A stretch of DNA of 64,000 nucleotides from Membranipora membranacea (GCA_914767715.1 OU612071.1:11143493-11207492), one strand, 5' to 3'; positions 12,601-24,683 are shown, counted from the stretch's first letter. The notes: generated by a model not told the origin, from the letters alone. Numbers and translations: made by a program.

Positions 12601-13777
12601 AGAACTGGGAACTCAAGCACATTTGATTTAGTTCAGTCCAGAGAGACTCGTAACATAGAGTCGACCTGTAAGCAGTGTGGTGTTTCGTTGATAGGGTAGT
12701 GGTAGCCTACAAGACTGAGATGTATGACAGTGCTGCGTGGGACGACAGCGTACCCTCCTGTATCGAGTCTAAGAGAGTTTGCTGCAGAGGCTACAAGCAA
12801 GTAGGAGATAACTGTGTCGGTAAGTAAATAAACAATAACACGAAGCGGGTCAATCGTACAACGGTCCTCATCATCACCATCGTCATCATCATAAGGCATA
12901 AGCAGTCCGTCGGGTCAACATGACTGTTCTAGTTTACGGTCTCTGGATCATAGTTCTCTATGCAGTTCGATCTTTAGCTGCATCCTGCCAAGTATACGGT
13001 TCAATTTCTTTCCACCTCTAATTCCGTTTCACTACATCTTTATATCTAAGACATGGATGTCCCTGCTTCCTTGATCCTGAGCTCAGTTTTGAATAGACCC
13101 TATATCCCCTATTCTTAACTTGCTCATACCCCCCCACCCCCCCCCCCCACCCCGAATCCAGAACACAAATATACTAGAGCTCAAATTAAAGACTACCCAG
13201 TGCTTCAGCCAGCAGACTATTACTGATTACCAGCTGTGGTAGGATTCATATTAGCAGAAAAGTTGCTATCACAATTAAAGCAACCCTTTAGGATGTGACT
13301 TATCCCACTTTTCTAAGTTATTGTTTCTTCATAGATATGAATGTATGTATATATATATATGCCATATTTATGCTCTGCTAGCCCGAACCCTAAATACACC
13401 TCTATATACGCCCCTATATTACACCTCTATATACGCCCCTATATTACACCTCTATATACGCCCCTATAAGACACCTCTATATACGCCCATATAAGATACC
13501 TCTATATACACCCCTATATTACACCTCTATATACGCCCCTATATGACACCTCTATATACGCCCCTATATTACACCTCTATATACACCCCTATAAAACACC
13601 TCTATATACACCTCTATATTACTCCTCTATATACACCCCTATATTACTCCGCTATATACACCCCTATATTACTCCTCTATATACACCCCTATATTTATAT
13701 CTTATGCAGAAGAGAAGAAAGCTGGAAAAGCTGCTGCTAATCTGGACTTTCTCGCCTCTCTGGGAATCATCGGATAA
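8493..13777 (+). CDS. Secreted cysteine-rich protein with EMI-like C-terminal region (6 exons)
   Basis: Exons 8493-8536, 9495-9613, 11545-11691, 12218-12281, 12695-12819 and 13710-13777 join in frame (567 bases, 188 residues). Every intron has GT-AG ends and matching phase. Residues 1-18 form a signal peptide with a hydrophobic core and small residues before KWCCGD. The middle (about 60-110) is polar and low in cysteine. Residues 116-165 contain WCPVY, a YKTE strand-like stretch, and the closing pattern RVCCRGY followed by a final Cys at 165. This resembles the end of an EMI domain, a disulfide module of extracellular matrix proteins, but the domain is short and I rate that only moderately. 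The protein ends in a small Ala/Leu-rich tail. No membrane segment follows the signal, so secretion is likely. AATAAA occurs 45 bases after the stop. Function is unknown. Confidence 0.75.
8694..8940. mobile_element. MITE-like element with GGCC-TAGTTC ends
   Basis: The left end GGCCGTAGTTC followed by GGTAGGGGAGGC is mirrored at the right by GCCTCCCCTAGAACTACAGGCC. The interior is non-coding. It lies in intron 1 of the EMI-like gene. A target duplication could not be assigned, so the exact ends are approximate. Confidence 0.4.
9655..9708. repeat. TA dinucleotide microsatellite
   Basis: A nearly pure TA run of about 50 bases, with one AAATA interruption, just after exon 2 of the EMI-like gene. 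Confidence 0.9.
10285..10365. mobile_element. Small MITE-like inverted repeat, copy 2
   Basis: Shares GTTTGTTCCC, CGTTCACTCAGA, AGTTCCTCAA and ATTGGGAACAAGACC with the element at 6420-6515, in the same order. It lies in intron 2 of the EMI-like gene. Confidence 0.4.
11168..11521. repeat. 25-bp tandem array, TCTGATCTATTAGACTGATC type
   Basis: About 14 units of a 25-bp repeat built from GATCTATAGTCTGATCTATTAGACT, given here as its halves GATCTATAGTCT and GATCTATTAGACT, with scattered single-base changes and a few partial units. It ends about 20 bases before the acceptor of exon 3 of the EMI-like gene. The unit is itself made of two similar 12-13-bp halves. Confidence 0.9.
12529..12645. mobile_element. 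MITE with GCACCGTAGC end, decayed copy
   Basis: The left end TGCACCGTAGCGTTTGG and the internal stretches AAATGTGCTTGA and CAAGCACATTTG match the better-preserved element at 41975-42097. The right terminal repeat is degraded. It lies in intron 4 of the EMI-like gene. Confidence 0.55.
13393..13694. repeat. 25-bp tandem array, ACACCTCTATATACGCCCCT type
   Basis: About 12 units of a 25-bp repeat beginning ACACCTCTATATACGCCCCT and closing with ATATT or a variant. Later units change to ACTCCTCTATATACACCCCT. The array runs almost up to the acceptor of the last exon of the EMI-like gene. An open reading frame through it (13543-13740) is only a by-product of the repeat. Confidence 0.9.
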
Positions 13778-13821
13778 AACTACCATACATTGTAGCTTCT
13801 TGTGAGAACCTATGCTTGTTA

Positions 13822-13831
13822 AATAAATAAA
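13822..13831 (+). terminator. Polyadenylation signal of the EMI-like gene
   Basis: Two overlapping AATAAA hexamers lie 45-54 bases after the stop codon at 13777. Confidence 0.6.
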
Positions 13832-14197
13832 ATTTCAGTTAAAACAATTGAGTTTGTATTTGTTGACATTATTCATGCGGATGTGTGTAAGCCAGATACA
13901 TTGAATTCCATATCTGGAATAGCATCATTAGCTTTCTTTTGCCAAACAATTGGCTTGCAAAAATAGCCAGTCCCTAGTAGCATTCTGGAAAAGCCCAAAT
14001 CATCGACGTTGAAGGCATTTTATTACTGTCTGCTGTTTTGTAAAGAAGTTGATTTCCCAGGCTATATAATTCATGCTAGTAGGGACAGCCAATCAGATCA
14101 ATTTCAGATGAGCCCCTGTGTTAAGTGTTCTAACTGCATGATGTTATGATACTATTTCCATTCTAAGAAAAGAATTTAATTCTGTGGCCAGATATTA

Positions 14198-14437
14198 GGT
14201 AAATTCGCGCCCTTGGTATCTATATTAAATAATCATTAATCATAACCATTTTCATGGGGAAATCCAACTGAATCCAACTTGAATTCAAGTTGTCTCCCGA
14301 TTACCAATGAGGAGATAATTCAAAGTTTCATGTCAATACCGTATACCTAATCATAAAATCTATTCAGTTGGATTTCCCCATGAAAATGATTATAATTAAT
14401 GATTATTTAATATAGATACCAAGGGCGCGAATTTACC
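14198..14437. mobile_element. 240-bp MITE with 5-bp target duplication TATTA
   Basis: The terminal inverted repeats are about 75 bp long and begin GGTAAATTCGCGCCCTTGG at the left; the right end is the reverse complement, ending in AATTTACC. Direct TATTA copies flank it at 14193-14197 and 14438-14442. The centre (about 14275-14360) is unique and non-coding. This is a clean non-autonomous DNA element; the superfamily is not assigned. Confidence 0.8.
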
Positions 14438-15756
14438 TATTACTAACTTATCCAATATAGACTTTGTATATAATAGGTCAGTTAGGCATGAGCAGAGTTG
14501 ACCAATCCAAAATCCCTGGAGGAGGCTAGTTGTTCCCGAAGTTTAGCAGTTACATTACCAGATAGATCAAGTGAGATAAATCAAACACTCATAGATTACC
14601 AACACCTACGTATAAAATGTCTAAATATGGCATTGTCAAGGACAGAAACTGAAAAAAAGATACTCCGTCATATAGCCTAGCAGATTAGGCAATCCCTACA
14701 TGTTTTACTATTCAGCACAACAATTAGCTAATCAGTTCTCATGGTTCACCATACAGATTACTGAAAGTTCTAAAACATATTAGTATTATTACAGTAACTG
14801 TAAGTTGCTGAACAGCTGAACAGAATTTTTGTTTGATTCTTTACATGATTGGCTAATTTTGCATAAGGACAATTCCTTATATTCTGCTCATTAATTTATT
14901 CATTTTAAGTTTGGATTTGCCTTGGTTTCTTCCAATTTTATTCACAGTAAATCTTTTGGCATTACACTAGTGAATGGATGGAAAGTAGCTTGTCTTTGTA
15001 AGGGAGGAACCCCCAGCCCCCCCCCTCCCTTCCCCTACAACAATGCTTGTCAAGACTGGCTATTTGAGCTGGATAATGGTTCTGGTATTCTGAACACCAT
15101 CTGATTTTGTCAGAATTGGCAAATTGACAACTTCATTTGCTTGGCCTAAATTGGTTATAATAGGTGCCAACAGGAACTTATTGACTCATTAAATCATTTA
15201 GTTAGGAGGAATGTGTTTGAGAAGTGATAGTCAGTCAGAGAAATGAATACAAATAATAACTTAAGTCTGAGAAATTCTGTTCAGCTGTTCAGTCCGTTCA
15301 GCCTGTTCAGCAATTTACAGTTACCGTTATTCTTATTTTTCAATTTTTTCACTACCCCATCATATCAATATAGTATCCTTATAATAGTAGACATTGTATC
15401 AGTACCTGCATTCAGTGTTAGAATTTAGGGGGGATGCAAGGGGATGGTGTCCCCCTTCCTAATCCTTGTCTAGGGGCATGCATCGCCCCTATATATCATA
15501 ACCCAGGTTACCGCAAGCTGGTGAATACATCAATATGAGTTTTCCAAACTATGGCTAAAATTGATGCATTTTCATTTGTAATCACCACAGGGTACCAGCA
15601 GCCCCCTGGACCCCGGCCTGGTTGGCATCCCTTACTTCATATTTTCCACTTCTCACACTGCCTGCATCTCCTCAGAATAACTTTTTGTTCCAATCTATTG
15701 GTTAACGAAGTATTTTTGCCTGGTGTGATAGTAGTAGCATGAGGGTTAACATGTCG

Positions 15757-15828
15757 CATGCATACCAGACCTGCCACATACATGCATACCAGACCTGCCA
15801 CATACATGCATACCAAACCTGCCACATG
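15757..15828. repeat. Three-unit tandem repeat, CATGCATACCAGACCTGCCA type
   Basis: Three direct copies of a 24-25-bp unit starting CATGCATACCAGACCTGCCA and ending in CATA. Intergenic. Confidence 0.8.
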
Positions 15829-16300
15829 TATACTGTAATACGGAGTATATGATATCATAAGACTGAGTATGAGAGTCAACATCTGTGTGACCTATCTATA
15901 GATAGGACTTAATCCTCTTCTCCTAGTCACATACATAACCTACTTATATATGTGTATGTGACCTCCCTATGTACACGACGTCACATACTGATATACACGA
16001 CGCCGTCACAGAGGTCCTCTCTCACAGCTGATTGGTGAGTCAATGGGATAAGACCAGGTCAACTTCAGCTGTCATTGAAAACCTTCTTGTAATCTGCTCT
16101 TTGTTGATTGTCTTTCACTTTTCCTAATGTGTACTTATTTTTATTACCTCTGTGACTGTGGTATGGTATGATAATAATAATGTTACCGTCCGTCTATGTA
16201 GACAATGACTGCATCGAGGTGCGGCAAGTCTTGATCCAAAGGTATGGTATGGTATGATATATACCCTTATATTACAGGTTAGACACTGCAGTGGTAGATC

Positions 16301-19300
16301 ATGATGAAGGTAGTAGGAGTTTTATGTATCACTCTCGGCCTTATACAGGCTCAGGCTCTGATTGGAGGAGGATTCGGTGGCTGGAGAGACGCTGATACTA
16401 ACGAGGATGGCGTGAGTACAATCATCATAATCACTGATATGAATTCATGGATTATGGATTGTATTGGTGTAACACACATCATGGCTATTCGTGGAAAAAT
16501 TAAATCCATATATAACTTTGTGTCAGTAATTGGATCTAGCTAAATTTCTCTCAGGCAATCTATTTGACAAGTGTTTACAAGGGGTCAGCTGTATTGTAGC
16601 ATTACTGAATTTTTGGGCCAATTTTTGGGCCAATTAAACATGAAATATTGTTTCAAGCAATCATACATAAATTGCCATATGCTTGTTCAGGGTCAGATAT
16701 GTTCCCCTAATCCATGAATATATAACAGTGATCATATTAGTCCTTTATTCTTATATTTTGTGGCTGCTTAACGTGATATATCGCTTTTTAAAACTTTTTA
16801 ATATTGTATTGGTGATCATGTCCAATAGTTATTTTCACAGTTTAAACCTCCCAAATATTTGACGTTGAGTCACAGTGACCTCTGAAAGTTCATTTTGGGG
16901 CAAAAAGTGCCATTTTTAAATTGAGCCCTCTGTGCCCTGTGATTGAGGTATTTAATTAGTTTGTGCTTTCACCATATAGAGGCGGTATGGCACTAACTGG
17001 AGGAGTGAAAATTTAGTGAAAATTTTTGTTTTTAGGCCTCCTGTCTTTGAGACTTAAAATTGATTTTTGTAATAGTACTAGGGCCATTTCTGACCCCTCA
17101 TTACATGCGACCCCAATAATGCAGGAACTAAAATTTCCAATTTATTATACCATTTTGGTCTTGTACGGTCACTTCTATCAATAATCTTACCAGCTTACAG
17201 ATCCTGGTTGTCACAACTGTAATAGATATTAACCCAAATTTTCACTAATTTAGACAAAATTTTCCAGCATAAATTAAGAAATTCAGAAAGATGTCAGCTA
17301 AATTTGTTGTCAGCTTGATGAACAGCAGGAGATTGTCTAGATTTTGTCATAAGCGATTATTGATTATAGCTTTACATATTGAGATATTTGGATCTTTGTG
17401 GTTAAACCAGCTTTATTTGGTCCAAAACATGCACTCCTCTCCAGCCACAAAACTGAAAACAGGTTGAAGAACATGTTATACACACTAGCTTCCATTAAAC
17501 TAGAGAGGTTTTGTCTGTGGCGTTTGATGATAAATTCAATAGTTGAGAAGTTATGAGCATAAACATTTCTCTCTCGATGCTAAACAATCACCCAAAAAAG
17601 ATTATCCATTGTTGTACCAAGGAGTTAAAGACTCCTTGGTTGTACACAATGTGCTTTGTATGTAATACTGCATAGATTTTCATCACGCATTCGCATAACG
17701 AAATTTACTGCATCATTTTGCCCTTTGCTGCTTATATGTTTTCAATGTATTTTAGTTTATGTACAATTAATCAAGTAAGAATCATGCGGTTTAAAAAATT
17801 TGCAATATGAAACATAAGCCAGACTACTGGCAACGTGTCAGTGAAGGAATTTTTGAGATGGGACAAGTAGTTCCCGCCACCCGTACAGGACAAAGGCGGT
17901 GAAAGGTAAGAAAAGTAGTTCCTGAGAAACTTAAAAGGCGATATATCACATTGACCAGTTTAGTATAAACCAGTTTATAAACTGTGTTCCTCACCTATGG
18001 GATGACCGAATATTTTGAGCTATTGGAAATTATATTTTGATGAACTTGATTAAACTGATCTATGGTAATTGAGTGTGCAAAACATTTCTAATGGGATGAC
18101 TTTGGTTGCCACTAAAAGTATATATAAAAGTATACACTATATATACTTTATTGGCAAGCATACTATTTCCAATGGATGTCACATGTTTCAGGTCACAAGT
18201 ATAAATTAAGTGGGGAGCATGTCAAGATATTCTTCCATACTATCCTGTGAGGCAGATCTAAGTTTGTCACACTCACAGTCAATGTCACATTTTCAGCTGT
18301 CACTCATTTTTCCTTTCTAACTGCCAGCAATGAATGAACAATAAATATCGCATAATGCAGTGAGTGAATCAGACCACCCAGGCCATGCTTAGCATGCCAT
18401 GACATGGTAGAAACATTGTGCTTTTTTAACACCCATTGTCTATAATAAGACCACCCAGGTTTCGCTTGACATGACACTATGCTATGACTATGACACTTTA
18501 TAATAGCAGTGGTTGGCAATCACCAACCCTGACTTTGTGAAGTGGTATTGGTAAGTGGTTCTTAAGAACATGTTTTTATTACCTCCTACGAAATCAGACA
18601 CCCATAAGCAAGGTTTCTAGCCTAGTATTCAGGCCACACCCGCATTTTCGCTAGCTGAATTTAGTTTATAATAAAGTAATGAGCTTGAGTAAATGTAAGC
18701 ATAAACATTTCTCTCTCGATGCTAAACAATCACCCAAAAAAAGATGATCCATTGTTGTACCAAGGAGTTAGAGACTCCTTGGCAAAACAAAGAGGTTTTT
18801 CTCCTGTGAATACTTAACAAATCTAGGGTACAAATAACTAGTTATATTTGTATGTCTATGGCAATCCATTTAATAGGATATCTGATCTAATTATTGTCAG
18901 GTTATGGAAGTTGCCTCCTTTGTTGAGAAGTCTCTGAATGACAGATCTAACAGTATGTATCTGAATAAGGTATCTAATATAGTGAAGGTACAGAGACAGC
19001 TCGTCAACGGCATCAACTATAAGGTGAGCACATGTACAAATATATATACTACTAAAATGTTAGCACATGTACATATATACTTATATATATACACATGTAC
19101 AAATATATACTACCTAACATAATATGTAGAATGTATAATATACTCCTGTGTCTCTTGCTTCTCGGCCTAATGGCTAAAATCAAAGTGGCACTGCCATTAG
19201 GTGATTAGTGCCTGTTTCAGTTTCTGGCAGCTTGCTGCACACCCACGATAAGGAGGTCTTCTATGGCCTCACCTCTAGGATGCATTCTAGTCTTCTAGGA

Positions 19301-22300
19301 TGTATCACACTCTCAGTATGAGGACTCCAGGCAACTTGCATCCCTCTTTAGGGGCAGCCCACCCTCTGTTTTGTCATAAACAGGGCCTATGTCTCTCCTA
19401 CAATATACACATACGTACTCCTATAATATACACATATATACTCCTATAATATGTACACATAAATACTTCTATAATATACACTGTATGTATCACACTTTGA
19501 CCACTCAGTTATCCTCCTTCTGTCCATTCTCATTGATTGTATCTGAGATACCCGAAGTATTTATAACTTTCTTTATCAAACATAAGATTATTTGCTATCT
19601 CTCTAAATATTTCTGGATGATTCACCCGAAATGTCCGAAGGGAATAATGTTCGAATAATCTTGAGCGTTCGTGCTGATTTACTTTGGCCAGAAATTGCAT
19701 TACTATTTAGAGCCGTATATAAATGAAGCTATGTTGTTAAATTCATCTGATTTAATATCTAGAGATTGTAGCCCTTAGTATTTTGAGTTCATAGCCACAG
19801 TTGGTAGCACTTTGTTCCACTATTAATCGATTGCTGTTATCAAAAAGCCACAGACAGTGACGAGAGTATGTAGCTCTATGCCTGAAGTGCCTATCGTTAT
19901 ATGAATGTAACTTTGTGCATAATTGTGATCTGTATACAGATAGAGTTTGAGTTCTCGAGGACTGACTGCTTTAAGAACTCTGGTAAGGATCTACAGGACT
20001 GCTCCGCTGGAGACAAGGTGAGTCTGTCCTATACTCAGATATCAAATTACCTGAGTGTTGTGTTGCTCCGAGACCAAGTTTGGTCCAAATGCCTGCATTC
20101 GGAGTTGCTACCGATCCACTGGTCACGCCGCAGCAACTTGAAAGGAGCAACTGGAAGGCAGGCAATTGGATTAAACTTTTGGCTCCAATTCTACTGACTT
20201 GATCAGCAAATAGAAATTGATATATTCTGGTAAGACAGCAGCTCAAGGGGGAAACAACTCCAAATTAAGGTCACTCATTCAAATATCTGTCATAATCCGT
20301 ATTATTAAAACTAGAACATTTGTCCCTTGGGTGCAATCACACTGTTAAAATTCAGTTTGAGAAATAACGTTTTCTTTATCTATTATGTTAAAAGAATCAT
20401 TTCCATAAAACCTGACCTGGGCACAAAGTGTGAAGAGTGTTAATTGTAATATAATATATATCTATATATACGACCCAAGTTGTGGGTACTGAGTTCTAAG
20501 TACTCTGAGTTTTGGGTACTGATTTCTGGGTACTGCGTCCTATGGCCAATTATTTATAAATAAATCATCTCATTCACAGACACAAGATTGCACTGCTGAT
20601 GTTTATCAAACTTTTGAGGGGAAGAAGACACTGAATGATTTCTCCTGTAACTCCAGGTTTGTCACTACTAATATAACATTACTATAACCTTGTATATCAT
20701 ATTAATTGATATCCTGTTCTGTTCACCACCCAAGCTCTATGTTTGAATTCTTTTCATTAGCTGATGACATATTACTCTACTAAAGGTTAGAGATAGAAAT
20801 GGAATCAAATTTAATAATCACGCCCAAATAAAAAATTTCAGCAGATTTTAGGTCTGAAAAAATTAGATCAAACGCTGCAATTGGAACAATCACAAAACTT
20901 CAAGTATTTATTTAAATTTCAGTAAATAATCATAATTTTTTTTTCCAACTTTATTGGCATAATTTTTATTCGATGAGAACGTTTTACAAAATCAGGAAAA
21001 AATAAACTTTCAATCAATTAAAATGAAAATAAAATAAAATGAAACTTACACTCCATGAAAATTTTGTGTAGAGCAAACTAAGATGCATACATTTATACTA
21101 TACATATTATGTTATTTATTATGTTATTTATTATGTTATTTATTATGTTATTTATTATGTTATTCAATCCATTCTGCTATGGTGTTGTATCAATTTCGTT
21201 TCTGGCTTTCATCCATAGAGCCCCAGCAGACTCTTGTATGCCTTTCACAATATCCTACCAAACAAGAGAGAAAGCTGGTGTGACCTTGTATGACCTTGTG
21301 TGACCTTGTATGACCTCATATATGTTAGTATGTATATAAGTGTGTACTGTAGGCGTGAGAGGCGAGCAGGAGGACAGAGGAAGGTAGATAACCCAGAGAT
21401 ATACAGAGATACAGCTATCAGAGCTCTCGCTATGTCTAACTCTGCATTTGATGTAAGCTATCACCTCAATCTCATACCCAGTCATAAACTGCAGTGTTAG
21501 GAAATAGTTTATTATTGCTTACAATGTCGGGTTAACAATGACTCAACACAGAGCTTATTAAAATGAGTCATAAAAATAGGAAAAAGGATTTGGCACATTT
21601 TTGGGACTTACACAGGTTAGGTCTACAAAATAATTTGCAGCGACAATATGTCCTACATTCATTTCTGAGTATGAGTATCCCATTATTCAACCTTCTAGAA
21701 TTGCAGGATATATTAGTTAAATGATACATTATATGAGATGTACCTGATCTTCCTGGAAATACATCAGGTTTAAGTCACGTCGCAGAAATATTGAAGGTGA
21801 TAATGATTGTAATATTATTTAGGTTACAATGTTGCCTGTGTATGTGTCAGTGCTCATATCGCCCACAGCTGCTAGGTTACAGGCCAGGTGTCATGGCTGG
21901 GCCTGATCTTGCTTGAAAATTGAGAGCGATTATGACGTCACCTTAGCCTTATTTGGCTTTTCAACAAAATCAGCCAATTGGCCAAGATTAAACAGTATTA
22001 CTCCCTAATGACCAAGTCGTAATATAATCAAGTAATAATGTTTTTAGATAAAAAATCTTCCATTTTTATTAGAAGCAACAATAACTGTAACTGCAATTTC
22101 CATAAAAATTATTATATTCTGTTGTCATGTAAATGCGTTTACTGTATGTTTATTTGTATATACGTTTGTTAACAGGATGACTTTAAGATAGTAGAAGCGA
22201 CCACCCAGGTAGTAGCTGGTCAGAAGATCAGGCTCACCCTCCAGGGATCACAGCTCGGGGAGGTGAGAAATAATACAATCCTGGAATATAAACAGCTAAA

Positions 22301-24683
22301 CGTTATCCAGACTTAGAACAAGTTTGATCCAAATTGCCAGCATTCCGCTCATTCTCATTCTACTGGTGAACCGGCGGCGGCTCAAACCATAAATGTAGGC
22401 AAAATGGAACAAGCTTGATCTAATCCAGACCTGTGTGAATTTGCAATGAGTTATTTAACTTTGCCTCATGAGTGGACAACTAATGGAATGGTATATCATA
22501 GTGTGGCTTGTTCATTCATTATCAAAGTATGGTAAATGTTTATATTGATTATTAATGGTTATAGGAGACACAATGTAAGCTCGCTGTATGGAGCAGACCC
22601 TGGGCTCAGCCTGAGGAAGCTAGATTCCAGGTCACACAATTCAGCTGCGATAAACTCAGGTAGGTTGAATTGCAGTCTGTGTAATAGGACCAACAATTAT
22701 ATTACGACCATATTTCTGAGTTCATCATAAATTACCTGTAGGTGCGGTATAAAAACCTCGCGCCATCAAAATTGTGTCAACACCGTAGTGATGAATTAAA
22801 TCGAAAGAATATTATTTTCAAGCTTAGACCTATTATCGAAGAGGCAGAGGGGGATCCTTATACTGCGCGCAAGCACACAGTAGACCCCCAGTATTTATGG
22901 TCCTGATCTGAACAGACCTGGCCAGGATGAATGGCTTGCCACTACAAAATCAGATAGACAGCCGGCGTCAGGAACCGATCCTGGATCATGAGATCACAAG
23001 TCCTTATCCTTTCCCACCAGACAACTCCTGACTCCTGACTGACTTGCATACTTTGGAGGACTTATAGTTCAAATTATATCTCTCACATAGGAAAAAGTTT
23101 ACACCGAATCATTTTTTATGGTCTGCAATGCTTTGGCTAGATAAACACACTGACATGGAGACTACACTGTTAACATGTGTATCTCTGATGGTTAGGGTCA
23201 ATTTTGATTGAGTACCTAACATGTTCCCGCCCCTAATTGATAAAATAATTCAGGTTGTCACACAAATTCCTTTTAATGGCACTCTGGTTAAGTGTATTAA
23301 TTCATTAATTCACTCTTTGCTCAGAGATATATATTCACGTGATCAGTGTGCTAGATTCCAACGCTCAATCTGAGATATATATTTTCTCTCTCTGGCAGCA
23401 ACGATAAGATGACTAAGAGAGCTGATTGTGCTGGGTGTGTATCTGATGAGGTCAGTGACCCTAACACTAACAGTGAATATCTGAGTCTATATATCACAGC
23501 ATTCGGTCTGGCTGGAACCAACATGGACATCGGCGTAAGTTATATGTATATATGCATCTTTGTAATTATCTATATATATATATGTCTATGAGGTTATGTA
23601 AATCAGAGGCAAGGCTACAGTGTGTAACAGTGCAGCGTGTAACTTTCTAAAATTGTGTCTCAGAAAAGTATTTGCAACTAAATACCGTATTACCATCATA
23701 CAAAACCAAGCTACTCGAATACAAAACCTATATGTGTCTGATAAAAATTGTACATTACAAGCAGTAAGCAGTGTGTTCAGTAAAAGGGAATCATTTGATG
23801 TGATTAGAATATACCTGTGTTGAGAATAGGTGACGTTTTTAAATCATGTATCGGGTCACATTGGTAGATGATTTTGATATACACCAATTTGTTTTTAATG
23901 AGAAACGTCAGGGAAAACTAATGAAGAAGTCAGAGACTCACAGTGAACACATTTACCTATACACTCCATAAACTGTTGACATTAGGATCAAGTTATCACC
24001 AGTTGCCAGTGGGTAGTCACAGTCATACTCAGTCGAGACTAGGAATGTTCTACAATATCTGTTTCTATGCTTATATGCTCAGTCAAGAGAATGAACCATA
24101 CTTATTACTATATCTGTTATGCTCTTTTAGAATATAAAGATAAAGTCAGTAAAGACTCAGGTAGTCTCAGGTCTCAAGTACATCATGGAGGTAGAGACTT
24201 CTGAGGCTGGAGAGGTAGGCGTCTCTGTAATAAAATAAAGAAAATTCTCTCAGTGAAAGTCTTCTTAATTCTGAATCAGGCATGAGACGACACCTCGCGT
24301 TTGTGAGCCCAGAGCTATGAACAAACCTTGTGTCTCATTATTGGGTGAAAATAAAAGGGGCCAGTGAATTTGTACTGTACAAGGTAACTTTGATTCAATT
24401 TCGCCTTGACTTTGCTTGAGTACACACTGACATACCTTCTACAATCTAGAGGTAAAATAAAGTATCAAAAATGCCTTCAAAATATGTGGAGTTATATTCT
24501 CATGTCAATTAAGAAGACGACTCAGGTAGGTGTTTTGTTCAGAATTTATTATTCTCTGGACTGGTTATTTGCACAATGTTTGTGTACTTGTAGCCTAGAA
24601 TGTGCCATGTAGAGTTGGTTGAGCAGGCGTGGATGACTCCCCAAGTAAAACTCCTCAAGTTCGACTGTAAACCACTCAACTAA
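16301..24683 (+). CDS. Secreted three-domain cystatin (10 exons)
   Basis: Exons 16301-16411, 18901-19023, 19940-20017, 20580-20656, 21353-21452, 22176-22262, 22565-22659, 23399-23534, 24131-24214 and 24594-24683 join in frame (981 bases, 326 residues). Residues 1-19 are a signal peptide. Three cystatin domains follow. Each has the inhibitor loop QxVxG: QLVNG at 70-74, QVVAG at 174-178, QVVSG at 279-283. Domain 1 also has the N-terminal glycine region (GGGFGGW), and domain 2 keeps the second-loop Pro-Trp (204-205); domain 3 has Ala-Trp there, and domain 1 lacks it. Paired cysteines near each domain end fit secreted type-2 cystatins. Cystatins block papain-like cysteine proteases by wedging these loops into the active site. 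Domains 2 and 3 are each three exons, as in classic cystatin genes, and the domain boundaries are phase-2 introns, which fits growth by tandem exon-block duplication. The likely role is an extracellular or lysosomal-pathway protease inhibitor with several binding sites, like kininogen or plant multicystatin in design. Confidence 0.88.
17556..18781. repeat. Direct repeat of 84 bp, two copies about 1.1 kb apart
   Basis: The copies at 17556-17639 and 18698-18781 share AGCATAAACATTTCTCTCTC and the hairpin-forming CCAAGGAGTTAAAGACTCCTTGG (given in parts: CCAAGGAGTT, GACTCCTTGG). Both lie in intron 1 of the cystatin gene. They may be the ends or two copies of a repeat element; the sequence between them is not recognised. 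Confidence 0.7.
19156..19389 (+). mobile_element. U2-snRNA-derived SINE, copy 1
   Basis: The head GCTTCTCGGCCTAATGGCT, followed by AAAATCAAAGTG, closely matches the conserved 5' end of U2 snRNA (stem-loop I and the start of the branch-site region). The body continues with TTAGTGCCTGTTTCAG, a stretch shared by all three copies, and the 3' end reads CCACCCTCTGTTTTGTCATA. Short direct repeats TGTCTCT flank it at 19149-19155 and 19390-19396. It lies in intron 2 of the cystatin gene. Only the first 30 or so bases are U2-like, so this is not a functional U2 gene. Confidence 0.7.
20079..20176. mobile_element. MITE-like inverted repeat in cystatin intron 3
   Basis: The left arm AAGTTTGGTCCAAATGCCTGC (in parts: AAGTTTGGTCC, AAATGCCTGC) mirrors GCAGGCAATTGGATTAAACT at the right. 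A related copy is seen at 22322-22430 in intron 6 of the same gene. Confidence 0.5.
21106..21163. repeat. 12-bp tandem array (ATGTTATTTATT)
   Basis: Nearly five perfect units of ATGTTATTTATT in intron 4 of the cystatin gene. The repeated ML or CYL reading seen in frames across it is an artefact. Confidence 0.9.
22322..22430. mobile_element. MITE-like inverted repeat in cystatin intron 6
   Basis: Begins CAAGTTTGATCCAAATTGCC and ends with GAACAAGCTTGATCTAATCC, mirroring the start. Related to the element at 20079-20176. Confidence 0.45.

Larger units (their letters stand above)
13840..16290. other. Intergenic region between the EMI-like and cystatin genes
   Basis: Apart from the MITE at 14198 and a short tandem repeat at 15757, no gene is recognised. 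Open frames here are short and show no signal peptide, motif or splice context. The promoter of the cystatin gene should lie near the right end. ATTACAG at 16272-16278 could be the acceptor of a 5' UTR exon. Confidence 0.5.

Noticed and set aside
13543-13740. Protein with repeated TPLYTPLYY
   Set aside because: It is the translation of the 25-bp intronic tandem repeat; only its end overlaps the real last exon.
19156-19190. A functional U2 snRNA gene
   Set aside because: Similarity stops after about 30 bases; the branch-site, Sm-site and later stem-loops are absent.
21083-21303. Cys-Tyr-Leu or Met-Leu repeat peptides
   Set aside because: Artefacts of the ATGTTATTTATT array in an intron.
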